The notes under the pieces are model-generated. The model did not search any database. It saw nothing but the letters and a program-made list of their open reading frames with translations, and was not told where the DNA came from. DNA of 38,274 bases from NCBI GenBank assembly GCA_030614715.1, contig JAUWTM010000019.1, positions 1-38,274 of the forward strand, in the 5' to 3' direction. This DNA comes from Planctomycetota bacterium. GTDB lineage: Bacteria; JAJVIF01; JAPKYR01. Made by a program: the position numbers and the translations under genes. Numbering within the stretch: the first letter of the stretch is position 1; every line of letters begins with the position of its first letter. This document shows, piece after piece, positions 32,377 through 38,274 of the stretch.

Positions 32377-32838
32377 ATGAAAAAATCGCTGTCTCTTGTA
32401 GTTATCTGCCTGATACTTGGCATGTTTCCTATTTTAGGCCTCAGCGTTCCTGAATCTGATACCGAAATTGAACCGAATGATACAAAAGATGAGGCAACTC
32501 AGATCCACATCCTGAGATTCTACGGGAATGTTGGCCTGGAGGGGGACACCGTTGACTGGTTCTTCATTCCTCAGATTAAAGGGGAATACGTGGAGATTCA
32601 CTTCGAGAAGGAGCCCGAGGATGCTCCAATCGATTTCGAGGTCTACAGTTACTACGATCTTGTCGGTGTGATCAGGTTGACGGATACGGACCAAATGTTA
32701 GATACCCAGATGCCGGGAAAGTGCTACATACGCGTCTCCAGCGAATCTGAATCGGGTGACTATTACAGGATAACAGTAAATGTACCGGTGGATAACGATC
32801 CCATCGCCGGCTGGCCCGCTTTTAGCTGCGGTCTATAA
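32377..32838 (+). CDS. Single PPC-domain exported protein (member 1 of 3)
   Basis: A 153-residue protein with a signal peptide (MKKSLSLVVICLILGMFPIL) and one PPC-like domain: TEIEPNDTKDEATQI, GDTVDWFFIPQIKGEYVEI, IDFEVYSYYDLVGVI, GKCYIRVSSESESGDYYRI. It is less acidic than the two- and three-domain proteins. GGAGG occurs nine bases before the ATG. It is followed after 23 bp by a paralogue of exactly the same length, so the three are an operon. No catalytic domain is present; the role may be surface coat or ligand binding. Confidence 0.78.
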   Translation: MKKSLSLVVICLILGMFPILGLSVPESDTEIEPNDTKDEATQIHILRFYGNVGLEGDTVDWFFIPQIKGEYVEIHFEKEPEDAPIDFEVYSYYDLVGVIRLTDTDQMLDTQMPGKCYIRVSSESESGDYYRITVNVPVDNDPIAGWPAFSCGL

Positions 32839-32861
32839 CTCTATGACCGGGAGGACATTCA

Positions 32862-33323
32862 ATGAAATCCATTCTGTCTGTCGCGATATTATGCCTGCTC
32901 CTGTTATCGATGCCGATTATGTCGGTCCTCGCAGAGGGAAATTCAGATGAAATCGAACCCAATGACACGCGGGAACAGGCGACTGAGGTTACCACGTACT
33001 TCGTCGATGGTGAGATAGGCGTAGATGGTGATGTCGAGGACTGGTTCACTGTCACAATATATGAAGTTGACCTCGAGCATAATTTCTATTTACTGGATGT
33101 CGAGGAGGGGCAGAGGGTCGATCTGGAAGTCTACAGCGACGAGAATGTAGTCGGGACGTCTGTTACCGGGGACACTCCAGGATTTGTGCAGTGCTATGTT
33201 CCGGGCACCTGTTACGTCCGGGTCCTCGGAACTGAGGGTCAGGGCAATTACAGGCTTTACATCGAGACCCCGGTGGAGATCTTTATGCCCGGAATAACAT
33301 CTAACGTCTGCTGCTGGGGATAA
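32862..33323 (+). CDS. Single PPC-domain exported protein (member 2 of 3)
   Basis: A 153-residue paralogue with signal peptide MKSILSVAILCLLLLSMPIM and cleavage near LAEG. The domain reads DEIEPNDTREQATEVTTYFV, VDGDVEDWFTVTIYEV, VDLEVYSDENVVGTSV and GTCYVRVLGTEGQGNYRLYI. It is closer to member 3 (shared EPNDTREQA, GVDGDVEDW and RVL.T.GQG) than to member 1. GGGAGGAC precedes the ATG and the next gene starts 22 bp downstream. Two Cys near the C-terminus (NVCCWG) have no counterpart in the larger PPC proteins. Confidence 0.78.
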   Translation: MKSILSVAILCLLLLSMPIMSVLAEGNSDEIEPNDTREQATEVTTYFVDGEIGVDGDVEDWFTVTIYEVDLEHNFYLLDVEEGQRVDLEVYSDENVVGTSVTGDTPGFVQCYVPGTCYVRVLGTEGQGNYRLYIETPVEIFMPGITSNVCCWG

Positions 33324-33345
33324 TTAACATACAGGAGAGGTAGAT

Positions 33346-33807
33346 ATGAAATCAACATTCACACTGGTAGTTCTCTTTGTAATTCTTCTTTCGTTTCCGG
33401 TAATGCGATCCTTCGCGCAGGATATTCCGTTCGAAGTCGAGCCGAACGACACAAGGGAACAGGCGCAGGAGTGCTGGTACGTGTCGGGTGAAATCGGTGT
33501 AGACGGCGATGTTGAGGACTGGTACAAAGTGTCCGGTCTTGATCCCGAAGAATACGTCAGTTTTAATCTTGTTTACGATACTGAATTGCAGAGGATTGAT
33601 TTCGAAGTGTACAGCGACACAAACGTGATCGCGACGACCGTGTTTGCGGAAAGTAATTCAATCGTGAGCACCCTGGTTCCCGGACAATGTTACGTACGTG
33701 TGCTTGCAACGAACGGTCAGGGTGTATACCAGCTATATGCAGACCAGGCCTACGATTTCTGCGGCATGCCTACTTATGTTGCATCTGAAGGCTGCAGTTT
33801 CTTCTGA
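33346..33807 (+). CDS. Single PPC-domain exported protein (member 3 of 3)
   Basis: A 153-residue paralogue with signal peptide MKSTFTLVVLFVILLSFPVM and cleavage near SFAQ-DI. The domain reads FEVEPNDTREQAQECWYVSG, VDGDVEDWYKVSGL, IDFEVYSDTNVIATTV and GQCYVRVLATNGQGVYQLYA. GGAGAGGTAG precedes the ATG. It ends the operon; the hairpin 30 bp downstream is mainly a terminator for the opposite strand but may stop this transcript too. Cys residues are more numerous (CWYVSG, FCGM, GCSFF) than in the larger relatives. Confidence 0.78.
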   Translation: MKSTFTLVVLFVILLSFPVMRSFAQDIPFEVEPNDTREQAQECWYVSGEIGVDGDVEDWYKVSGLDPEEYVSFNLVYDTELQRIDFEVYSDTNVIATTVFAESNSIVSTLVPGQCYVRVLATNGQGVYQLYADQAYDFCGMPTYVASEGCSFF

Positions 33808-33833
33808 TCACCACCCACTGTCCCAACGGGTTG

Positions 33834-33866
33834 TATAAAAAAACGACTCGCCTTGGCGAGTCGTTT
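33834..33866. terminator. Hairpin terminator between converging genes
   Basis: AAACGACTCGCC/GGCGAGTCGTTT, a 12-bp perfect stem with a TT loop. On the minus strand it is followed by a run of seven T residues, so it terminates the lipoprotein gene ending at 33919; on the plus strand the T tract is weak. Confidence 0.85.
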
Positions 33867-33881
33867 ACGTTGCTATTTACA

Positions 33882-33901
33882 CGACGCATTGCCATGCGTC
33901 G
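33882..33901. repeat. REP-like short hairpin
   Basis: CGACGCAT/ATGCGTCG around a TGCC loop. It resembles the GACGTA...TGCGTC hairpin at 36661-36677 on the other side of the lipoprotein gene, so both may belong to a dispersed family. Confidence 0.5.
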
Positions 33902-33918
33902 CTACAGGTCTAGAAAAT

Positions 33919-36558
33919 TTATTCACCCCATGCATACAGGGCTGTCGCTGCGAAGTGGCCGGTCAGATAGACTGTTCCGTCTGCGCCGATTGATGGGCTG
34001 TGGGTCTGCAGGTACCCTAAATTATCCGACTGCCACAGGATGTCGCCGTTGGTTCCGTCCATTTTGACAAGTCCGACAAATGGTGCCGACGGCTGGTGTC
34101 CGACTGCCACGTAAACATCACCGTTAGCGTCGACCGCCGCGGAGCCGTCGATTTCGGTACCCGAGAAGAAGTGATCCCACTCGATATTGCCCTCGTTGTC
34201 GAAGCATCGGAAATGCCCTGTCCTGTCGCCCCAGAAAATGTTGCCGGTGTTCGGATCAACACACGGTGACGACCAGATGTAGAATCCAGAGTTATAGGAC
34301 CACTGGAATTCACCGCTTGAGTTAAGGCAGACAAGATCGCCACCGGACCACGTTGAGAAGTAGATATTTCCTTCAGGCCCGACAGCCGGCGTGTGCAGCG
34401 TCCAGTTGGTGTACTGGTACGTCCAGAGCGGGGTTCCACCACCGTCCGGTTCGAAGCAGAGGATTCGTCCGTGCGTCCCACCGGGAGCAATGATGTTGCC
34501 GTTCGGGAGAATTGCACATCCGAGCTGCCATGAATATGAGTAACCTGCCGACGGGATCCAGTAGCTCCATCCGAGCGTGCCATTGGACAGGACCTGCTGT
34601 ATGGCGCCCGCGCTCGTGTAGCTGCTGTATGCGATGTATATGGAGCCGTCGAGACCTATCGCGGGTGCGCTGGAGAAACACGGAGTGCTTCCGAGGTAAC
34701 AGGACCAGACCTGCGTTCCGGTGTCGGGATCGACCTTGTAAAGGTAATTTGCGCTCGGTGATCCCATGCAGGTGTAAACATAACCCTCGTCGTCGACCGC
34801 CGGACAAAGGCTTATCCATGGGGTCTGCGGCTGGAACATCCACTTTTCTGTTCCATCGGGATTCACTCCGTAGAGAGCGCAGTTCCTGACCGTGAAATAA
34901 ATGCTGCCGTCCCGAGCGACTGCGCATCCTGCATTGCCCTGGTTCACAGCACTGAACGACCATTTCGGTGACGTGTCGGCAATTGCGTCGCCGTAACCGA
35001 CATACTCACTCGACGCCTGGTTGAGGTCGCCTCCGCGCCAGCTTGGCCACGGGTGCGCGGGATTGTTGACCGTGAATCCCTTGTCGAGTTCCCCGTACAA
35101 TCCCGTCCCGGGATTTGTAACCCGCACGTCGTACTCACCGGGAAGGATATAGACGTCGTCTGTAAGGTCCAGATCGCAGGATATCGATGTCCCGCCTGTA
35201 ACTACCTCGTTGTCAGCGTCGATTACGATCGTACCGGTATCATCGTCGATAAGCGAGACCTGCGCATCGACCGCGAAATTCACCCCGGTAACCTGAACCC
35301 CAATCAGAATTTCACCGAGATCGCTGTTGTCGGGATCGATTGTCATGACAATCGGATTGAATGCCGTGGTGCTGACCGGAACGCTGTAAAACATGTATGT
35401 AGCGACGTTCTGATCGGATAGATCACCGAGTCCGTACGTTGCGTCCATGCTCTCAGCGCTGATCAGGAGTTCAACGGGATCACTTGAACCAAGGTCGGCA
35501 CCGATAAGGTCAAATTCGTACGTCGAGAAGTCGGGAGTGCCGCCTGCGGGTGACGTCAGCGCGAGAACCCACCCGTCGTTCCGCTGCACACGTAGGTTGG
35601 TGTAGTCGCAGCCGAACCAGTCGTAGACATCGACAGCAACCGTCGCGGTTCCGCCCTTGTTTACGTCGTCCTCGTAAAAAAGCGTGTTCACAGGTACATG
35701 AGGCTCGATCCTGTATGCCTCGGGAGCGTTTGCCTCGGGTGGGAAGTCGTCCGGGACCACTACCGGTGGATCGGGGTTGGGAGTATCCCACGATGCGTCG
35801 ACCGCGTAGTTGAAGACAAGTCCGGCCATCGAGTCGTAATGGATTGAGTAGTGACGCTCGTTCGCGTAGCCGCTCTGGAAGAGTCCGCGATGTCCGATCT
35901 CAAGCTGGTCGAGGCCGTCGTCGTTGTCGAGATCATCGCAAAAATATTTGTAGGCGTTTAGTGTCGAGTCCAGGTTATATCCATCGTACGGCGTTCCGAG
36001 ATGCCCGTCCATGTATGAAAAAATGTTATCCCCGATCGGGAATTCGCCCGGATTCCACCATCGCGTCCAGCCGTCGGCATTAGTGAGGTATGTTTCCGAC
36101 GGGTCTGCGTGCAGGATGCCGCTGTCATCGTATCCGCCCACTGATCCGGGCACGATGAAGATCCCGCGGACGTCGAACCCGGTGTACTGGCTCATTCCGG
36201 GGAAGGGGTGACGCAGCTCCACGTCGACATCTATCGTGTCGGCTGTCATAACGAGGTTTTTTATCAGCAGGTACGGCGTTCCCTGCTGAAGGAACATGAG
36301 GACGTTCACGTGGAGGTTGTTCGTGCGCGCCGGTATGACCTCGATAGTCCGGGTGTCTTCGTCAAGCCGGCAGGTCCAGTAGCCCCAGAGGTAATGCGAA
36401 TCCGATGTGGCTGAATCCGGTGCGTTTGAATTCGATATGACTGCGTTAACTGCCGGATCCTGGGCGTCGGGTGTCAGGGGATTTTGATTTCCCGCACAGC
36501 CGAACAGGACAGCGTTGAGTGCAAGCACTGCTGCAAGAACCAACCAGTGAATTTTCAT
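33919..36558 (-). CDS. Lipoprotein with N-terminal conserved domain, TIG domain and PQQ-type beta-propeller
   Basis: An 879-residue predicted lipoprotein (MKIHWLVLAAVLALNAVLFG followed by the lipobox Cys, LFGC). Residues about 50-330 carry the same domain as the lipoprotein at 23180-25216 (WGYWTCRLDE, RHPFPGMSQYTGFDVRGIF, YLTNADGWTRWWNPGEF, LNAYKYFCDD). Residues about 405-500 look like a TIG/IPT Ig-like fold (IGVQVTGVNFAVDAQVSLID, GEYDVRVTNPGTG). The last 370 residues are a PQQ/BamB-type propeller with repeated blades (ARDGSIYFTVRNCALYGVNP, DEGYVYTCMGSPSANYLYKV, GLDGSIYIAYSSYTSAGAIQ). The ATG follows CGGGAGGCC. The fold usually serves protein-protein contacts; PQQ binding itself is not implied. 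Confidence 0.85.
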   Translation of the reverse strand: MKIHWLVLAAVLALNAVLFGCAGNQNPLTPDAQDPAVNAVISNSNAPDSATSDSHYLWGYWTCRLDEDTRTIEVIPARTNNLHVNVLMFLQQGTPYLLIKNLVMTADTIDVDVELRHPFPGMSQYTGFDVRGIFIVPGSVGGYDDSGILHADPSETYLTNADGWTRWWNPGEFPIGDNIFSYMDGHLGTPYDGYNLDSTLNAYKYFCDDLDNDDGLDQLEIGHRGLFQSGYANERHYSIHYDSMAGLVFNYAVDASWDTPNPDPPVVVPDDFPPEANAPEAYRIEPHVPVNTLFYEDDVNKGGTATVAVDVYDWFGCDYTNLRVQRNDGWVLALTSPAGGTPDFSTYEFDLIGADLGSSDPVELLISAESMDATYGLGDLSDQNVATYMFYSVPVSTTAFNPIVMTIDPDNSDLGEILIGVQVTGVNFAVDAQVSLIDDDTGTIVIDADNEVVTGGTSISCDLDLTDDVYILPGEYDVRVTNPGTGLYGELDKGFTVNNPAHPWPSWRGGDLNQASSEYVGYGDAIADTSPKWSFSAVNQGNAGCAVARDGSIYFTVRNCALYGVNPDGTEKWMFQPQTPWISLCPAVDDEGYVYTCMGSPSANYLYKVDPDTGTQVWSCYLGSTPCFSSAPAIGLDGSIYIAYSSYTSAGAIQQVLSNGTLGWSYWIPSAGYSYSWQLGCAILPNGNIIAPGGTHGRILCFEPDGGGTPLWTYQYTNWTLHTPAVGPEGNIYFSTWSGGDLVCLNSSGEFQWSYNSGFYIWSSPCVDPNTGNIFWGDRTGHFRCFDNEGNIEWDHFFSGTEIDGSAAVDANGDVYVAVGHQPSAPFVGLVKMDGTNGDILWQSDNLGYLQTHSPSIGADGTVYLTGHFAATALYAWGE

Positions 36559-36660
36559 AACGTACGGCCTCCCGCGATGCGTCCGGTCTACAACAATATA
36601 AAATTATATCGCAGAACGGTGCTGAATGGGAATGTAAAGCGGTATTGGCAGCCTTTTAGC

Positions 36661-36765
36661 GACGTAGCATGTGCGTCCCGATGTAGCATCCGCCACTGGC
36701 GGATGATTACCGGTCTCATGATCGTCCCGATCATGATTTCAGGTGACATGCGACTCCGGCGCATG
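36661..36765. repeat. Array of four small hairpins spaced about 30 bp apart
   Basis: GACGTA/TGCGTC (36661-36677, one G-U pair), CATCCGCC/GGCGGATG (36687-36705), TCATGATCG/CGATCATGA (36716-36736) and CATGCG/CGCATG (36747-36765). The last three are centred at 36696, 36726 and 36756, that is exactly 30 bp apart. Stem sequences differ, so it is the structure that repeats. Together with the next elements it occupies the 36559-36947 gap, which has no gene. Confidence 0.75.
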
Positions 36766-36768
36766 ATC

Positions 36769-36857
36769 GTTAAAGGGGACAGGCATCCTTTTTGCTTCAG
36801 CGTAAGTGACCAGTACTCATGCTTGGTTTACGCAAAAAGGTGACAGTCCCCTTTAAC
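36769..36857. repeat. Long imperfect palindrome of REP/MITE type
   Basis: The ends GTTAAAGGGGAC (36769-36780) and GTCCCCTTTAAC (36846-36857) pair perfectly over 12 bp. Inner arms CCTTTTTGC and GCAAAAAGG pair over nine more, with mismatched bases between the blocks. The GGGGACAGGCA(C/T)CCTTTTT core resembles the repeats associated with IS200-like REP-associated transposases in many environmental bacteria. No transposase is nearby, so this would be a non-autonomous copy. Confidence 0.7.
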
Positions 36858-36895
36858 GTCCCCTTATACGTTTCGAATGACGCACATATTCAGAA

Positions 36896-36928
36896 GGGAC
36901 ACCTCAGGCGTCAGCCGCCAGGTGTCCC
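36896..36928. repeat. 33-bp inverted repeat, left copy
   Basis: A partly palindromic 33-mer: GGGACACCT, a 15-bp asymmetric centre (CAGGCGTCAGCCGCC), and AGGTGTCCC. Its reverse complement matches the copy at 37654-37686 in 32 of 33 positions. Confidence 0.9.
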
Positions 36929-36947
36929 AGTTGATTTAAATTCAGTT

Positions 36948-37529
36948 TTAATCTATGACCGGTGTGAAGTCTGGCTCGGGAGGTTGCTTAATCCATCTAC
37001 CAGACTCATTTTTGATATAGGCACGCCTCGTTAAATAATTAAAACCGTTATCTGCTTTGAATATAAACTGAATTGTTACAGAATTTATTTCATCTTGATC
37101 ACCTAGGACAGCATTTACGTTATCAAGAATATTACTATCAGTAATCTCCCATCGAGTTCTGTTTGGTGTATTACCAACTTCCGGAGCCGGATGTATTCTG
37201 GGTTGGATTTGGTCAGTTAATATTTCTTTACCACTGATCCGATAGGAAATTAAAGCTGCGCCAACTGGTTTATTGTTAATAAACTCAAAGTTTTTTGTCA
37301 GGGCTATGCAGAGATCGTCAGCATCATGCATTCCTACGGTGATTTTTGGACCTGTTTCTAGCGCAGTTCTTAAATTAATTGATTGATTTCTCTCAGTAGC
37401 CGATTCGGATATTGAATCGATAATATCTTTACGTGATTTATTAGACAATGACATCATAATCCAGGTTACTGCGCCAATTACAACAGCGACGATGATACCA
37501 ATTACTCCAACCATTGCTGAATCGCTCAT
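36948..37529 (-). CDS. AT-rich hypothetical membrane-anchored protein in an inverted-repeat cassette
   Basis: A 193-residue protein with an N-terminal membrane anchor (MVGVIGIIVAVVIGAVTWIM, residues about 6-25) and a soluble domain of no recognised family (for example KITVGMHDADDLCIALTKNF, NSVTIQFIFKADNGFNYLTR). Codon choice is visibly more AT-rich (AAT, ATT, TTT, AAA) than in flanking genes, which suggests recent acquisition. TAGGAG precedes the ATG and TATAAT lies 26-31 bp before the start. It is the only gene between the two 33-bp inverted repeats (36896-36928 and 37654-37686), which enclose it with 19 and 124 bp to spare. Confidence 0.75.
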   Translation of the reverse strand: MSDSAMVGVIGIIVAVVIGAVTWIMMSLSNKSRKDIIDSISESATERNQSINLRTALETGPKITVGMHDADDLCIALTKNFEFINNKPVGAALISYRISGKEILTDQIQPRIHPAPEVGNTPNRTRWEITDSNILDNVNAVLGDQDEINSVTIQFIFKADNGFNYLTRRAYIKNESGRWIKQPPEPDFTPVID

Positions 37530-37554
37530 AAATATCTCCTAACAAATCTATAAG

Positions 37555-37560
37555 ATTATA
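37555..37560 (-). promoter_or_regulatory. -10 element of the cassette gene
   Basis: TATAAT on the minus strand, 26 bp before the ATG at 37529. The -35 (about TTTCAT near 37578-37583) is weak. It shows that the cassette carries its own promoter inside the inverted repeats. Confidence 0.45.
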
Positions 37561-37653
37561 CGTTCAGGAAAAGGAAAATGAAATGTCGGATTGAATGTCG
37601 ATCCTCCTTGGTTAAATGAATTCAATGTTCAGAGAATCAGAGTCCAACAAATT

Positions 37654-37686
37654 GGGACACCTTGCGGCTGACGCCTGAGGTGTCCC
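37654..37686. repeat. 33-bp inverted repeat, right copy
   Basis: GGGACACCT, centre TGCGGCTGACGCCTG, AGGTGTCCC. It is the reverse complement of the left copy at 36896-36928 except for one base. The outer nine bases are themselves palindromic, so only the centre fixes orientation. It lies 40 bp downstream of the stop of the LVIVP-repeat gene. Confidence 0.9.
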
Positions 37687-37726
37687 AGTTAACTAATTAT
37701 ACATTGGTTACATTAATATAACTTCT

Positions 37727-38274
37727 TCACTCAATCCTCACGATCCTCAAGCCGCCGGAGCTGGCGGCGACGTACGCGTAATCGTCAACGACCGTGACAT
37801 CCATAAGGTCTTCGCCGGGCAGCCAGACAGAATCGGTCACATACGCCGCTCCGGGTGGATCGACATCGATGATATCAAGCTGATCCCTCACGACATACAC
37901 ATGCCCGTCGTAGTAGTAAACAGCTCCGCCGTACCCGTCGAGTGGAACCTCCGTAACAATAGACGCAGAACCGATCGGTTCAATATCGATGATCATCATT
38001 CCGTCGGCAGTGGTCGTGTACGCGTATCCGCCGTTCAACGCTACATCGAAGCTGCTACCGGTGGCGTCCACGGTGTTTTCCACTGAAGGTGAGGTGGGTA
38101 TAGAGACATCGACGATCATGAATCCTGGAGAGTTGTGCGCGATATAAGCGTAATCACCGGCAACCTGTATTTTGTTCGGTGAATCAACGGCTGGAAATGA
38201 ACCCTCGACATGCGTGTTCCCGACCGGATCGATATCAAAGATCCTGAGCTGGCTTTCAACGACGTAGGCGTACG
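37727..38274 (-). CDS. LVIVP-repeat surface protein, C-terminal part
   Basis: The frame is open from the stop at 37727-37729 to the window edge, giving 181 residues of a protein cut at its N-terminal side. There is no reason to start at the internal ATG at 38119. It consists of repeats of about 42 residues ending in (Y/D)YAY(V/I/T)...(L/G)xI(V/I/F)D(I/V), for example QLRIFDIDPVGNTHVEGSF, YAYIAHNSPGFMIVDVS, YAYTTTADGMMIIDIEP and YAYVAASSGGLRIVRIE. This is the LVIVP repeat (PF08309), a beta-propeller unit found in secreted and surface proteins. Its N-terminus and any signal peptide are outside the window. Confidence 0.85.
   Translation of the reverse strand, partial: YAYVVESQLRIFDIDPVGNTHVEGSFPAVDSPNKIQVAGDYAYIAHNSPGFMIVDVSIPTSPSVENTVDATGSSFDVALNGGYAYTTTADGMMIIDIEPIGSASIVTEVPLDGYGGAVYYYDGHVYVVRDQLDIIDVDPPGAAYVTDSVWLPGEDLMDVTVVDDYAYVAASSGGLRIVRIE

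Noticed and set aside
36687-36765. Possible CRISPR-like array because of the even 30-bp spacing
   Set aside because: The repeated feature is a hairpin of varying sequence, not a conserved direct repeat with unique spacers, and no cas genes are present.
36896-37686. Integron cassette with attC sites
   Set aside because: The 33-bp elements are hairpins, but the expected attC core (GTTRRRY ends) was not seen and no integrase is present; the inverted orientation of the two copies also differs from an integron array.
1-38274. tRNA, rRNA or riboswitch genes
   Set aside because: No cloverleaf, rRNA segment or known riboswitch core was recognised on reading; a covariance-model scan would be needed to exclude divergent ones.

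Overview
The window looks like a chromosomal piece of an uncultivated, Gram-negative-type bacterium that uses the standard genetic code. It contains three large lipoproteins with classical lipobox signal peptides, many signal-peptide proteins, a FliW-CsrA pair (which implies flagella elsewhere in the genome) and housekeeping genes (lpd, dnaN). No phylum can be named safely. No tRNA, rRNA, CRISPR array or intact transposase was seen.

Layout. 1-1000: end of a dihydrolipoamide dehydrogenase gene and a convergent methyltransferase. 1.1-5.2 kb: a promoter and a 1277-residue lipoprotein built from seven PrcB-like repeats, then a terminator and a tandemly duplicated 85-bp hairpin unit. 5.5-7.1 kb: an operon of DUF134 regulator, DUF5320 protein and NifX/NifB-like protein. 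7.1-8.5 kb (minus): a TIR-like/deoxyribosyltransferase-like domain fused to TPRs. 8.8-9.5 kb: fliW-csrA. 9.6-14.2 kb: MgtC-family protein, an orphan PAS histidine kinase, a membrane protein and an exported protein. 14.4-15.5 kb: dnaN. 15.8-19.6 kb: four consecutive genes for exported proteins that carry a type IV pilin-like head but a signal-peptidase-I-type leader. 19.6-22.5 kb: NAD-dependent epimerase and ABC exporter. 22.6-29.8 kb (minus): PNPOx-like protein, a large lipoprotein, a TgpA-like transglutaminase, and a tight four-gene cluster of small membrane or envelope proteins. 29.9-33.8 kb: five genes for acidic exported proteins made of one to three PPC-like domains. 33.9-36.6 kb (minus): lipoprotein with TIG and PQQ-type beta-propeller domains. 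36.6-37.7 kb: a dense patch of palindromes, including a 33-bp inverted repeat that brackets an AT-rich membrane-anchored ORF. The window ends inside an LVIVP-repeat protein.

The dominant theme is the cell envelope: about half the coding capacity is exported, lipid-anchored or membrane protein, much of it in lineage-specific paralogous families (PrcB repeats, pilin-like heads, PPC domains, and a shared N-terminal domain in the lipoproteins at 23.2 and 33.9 kb). Most units end in clear intrinsic terminators. The strongest candidates for undescribed biology are the pilin-head cluster, the PPC cluster, the seven-repeat PrcB lipoprotein, the inverted-repeat cassette and the duplicated GGA-rich hairpin upstream of the DUF134 operon.
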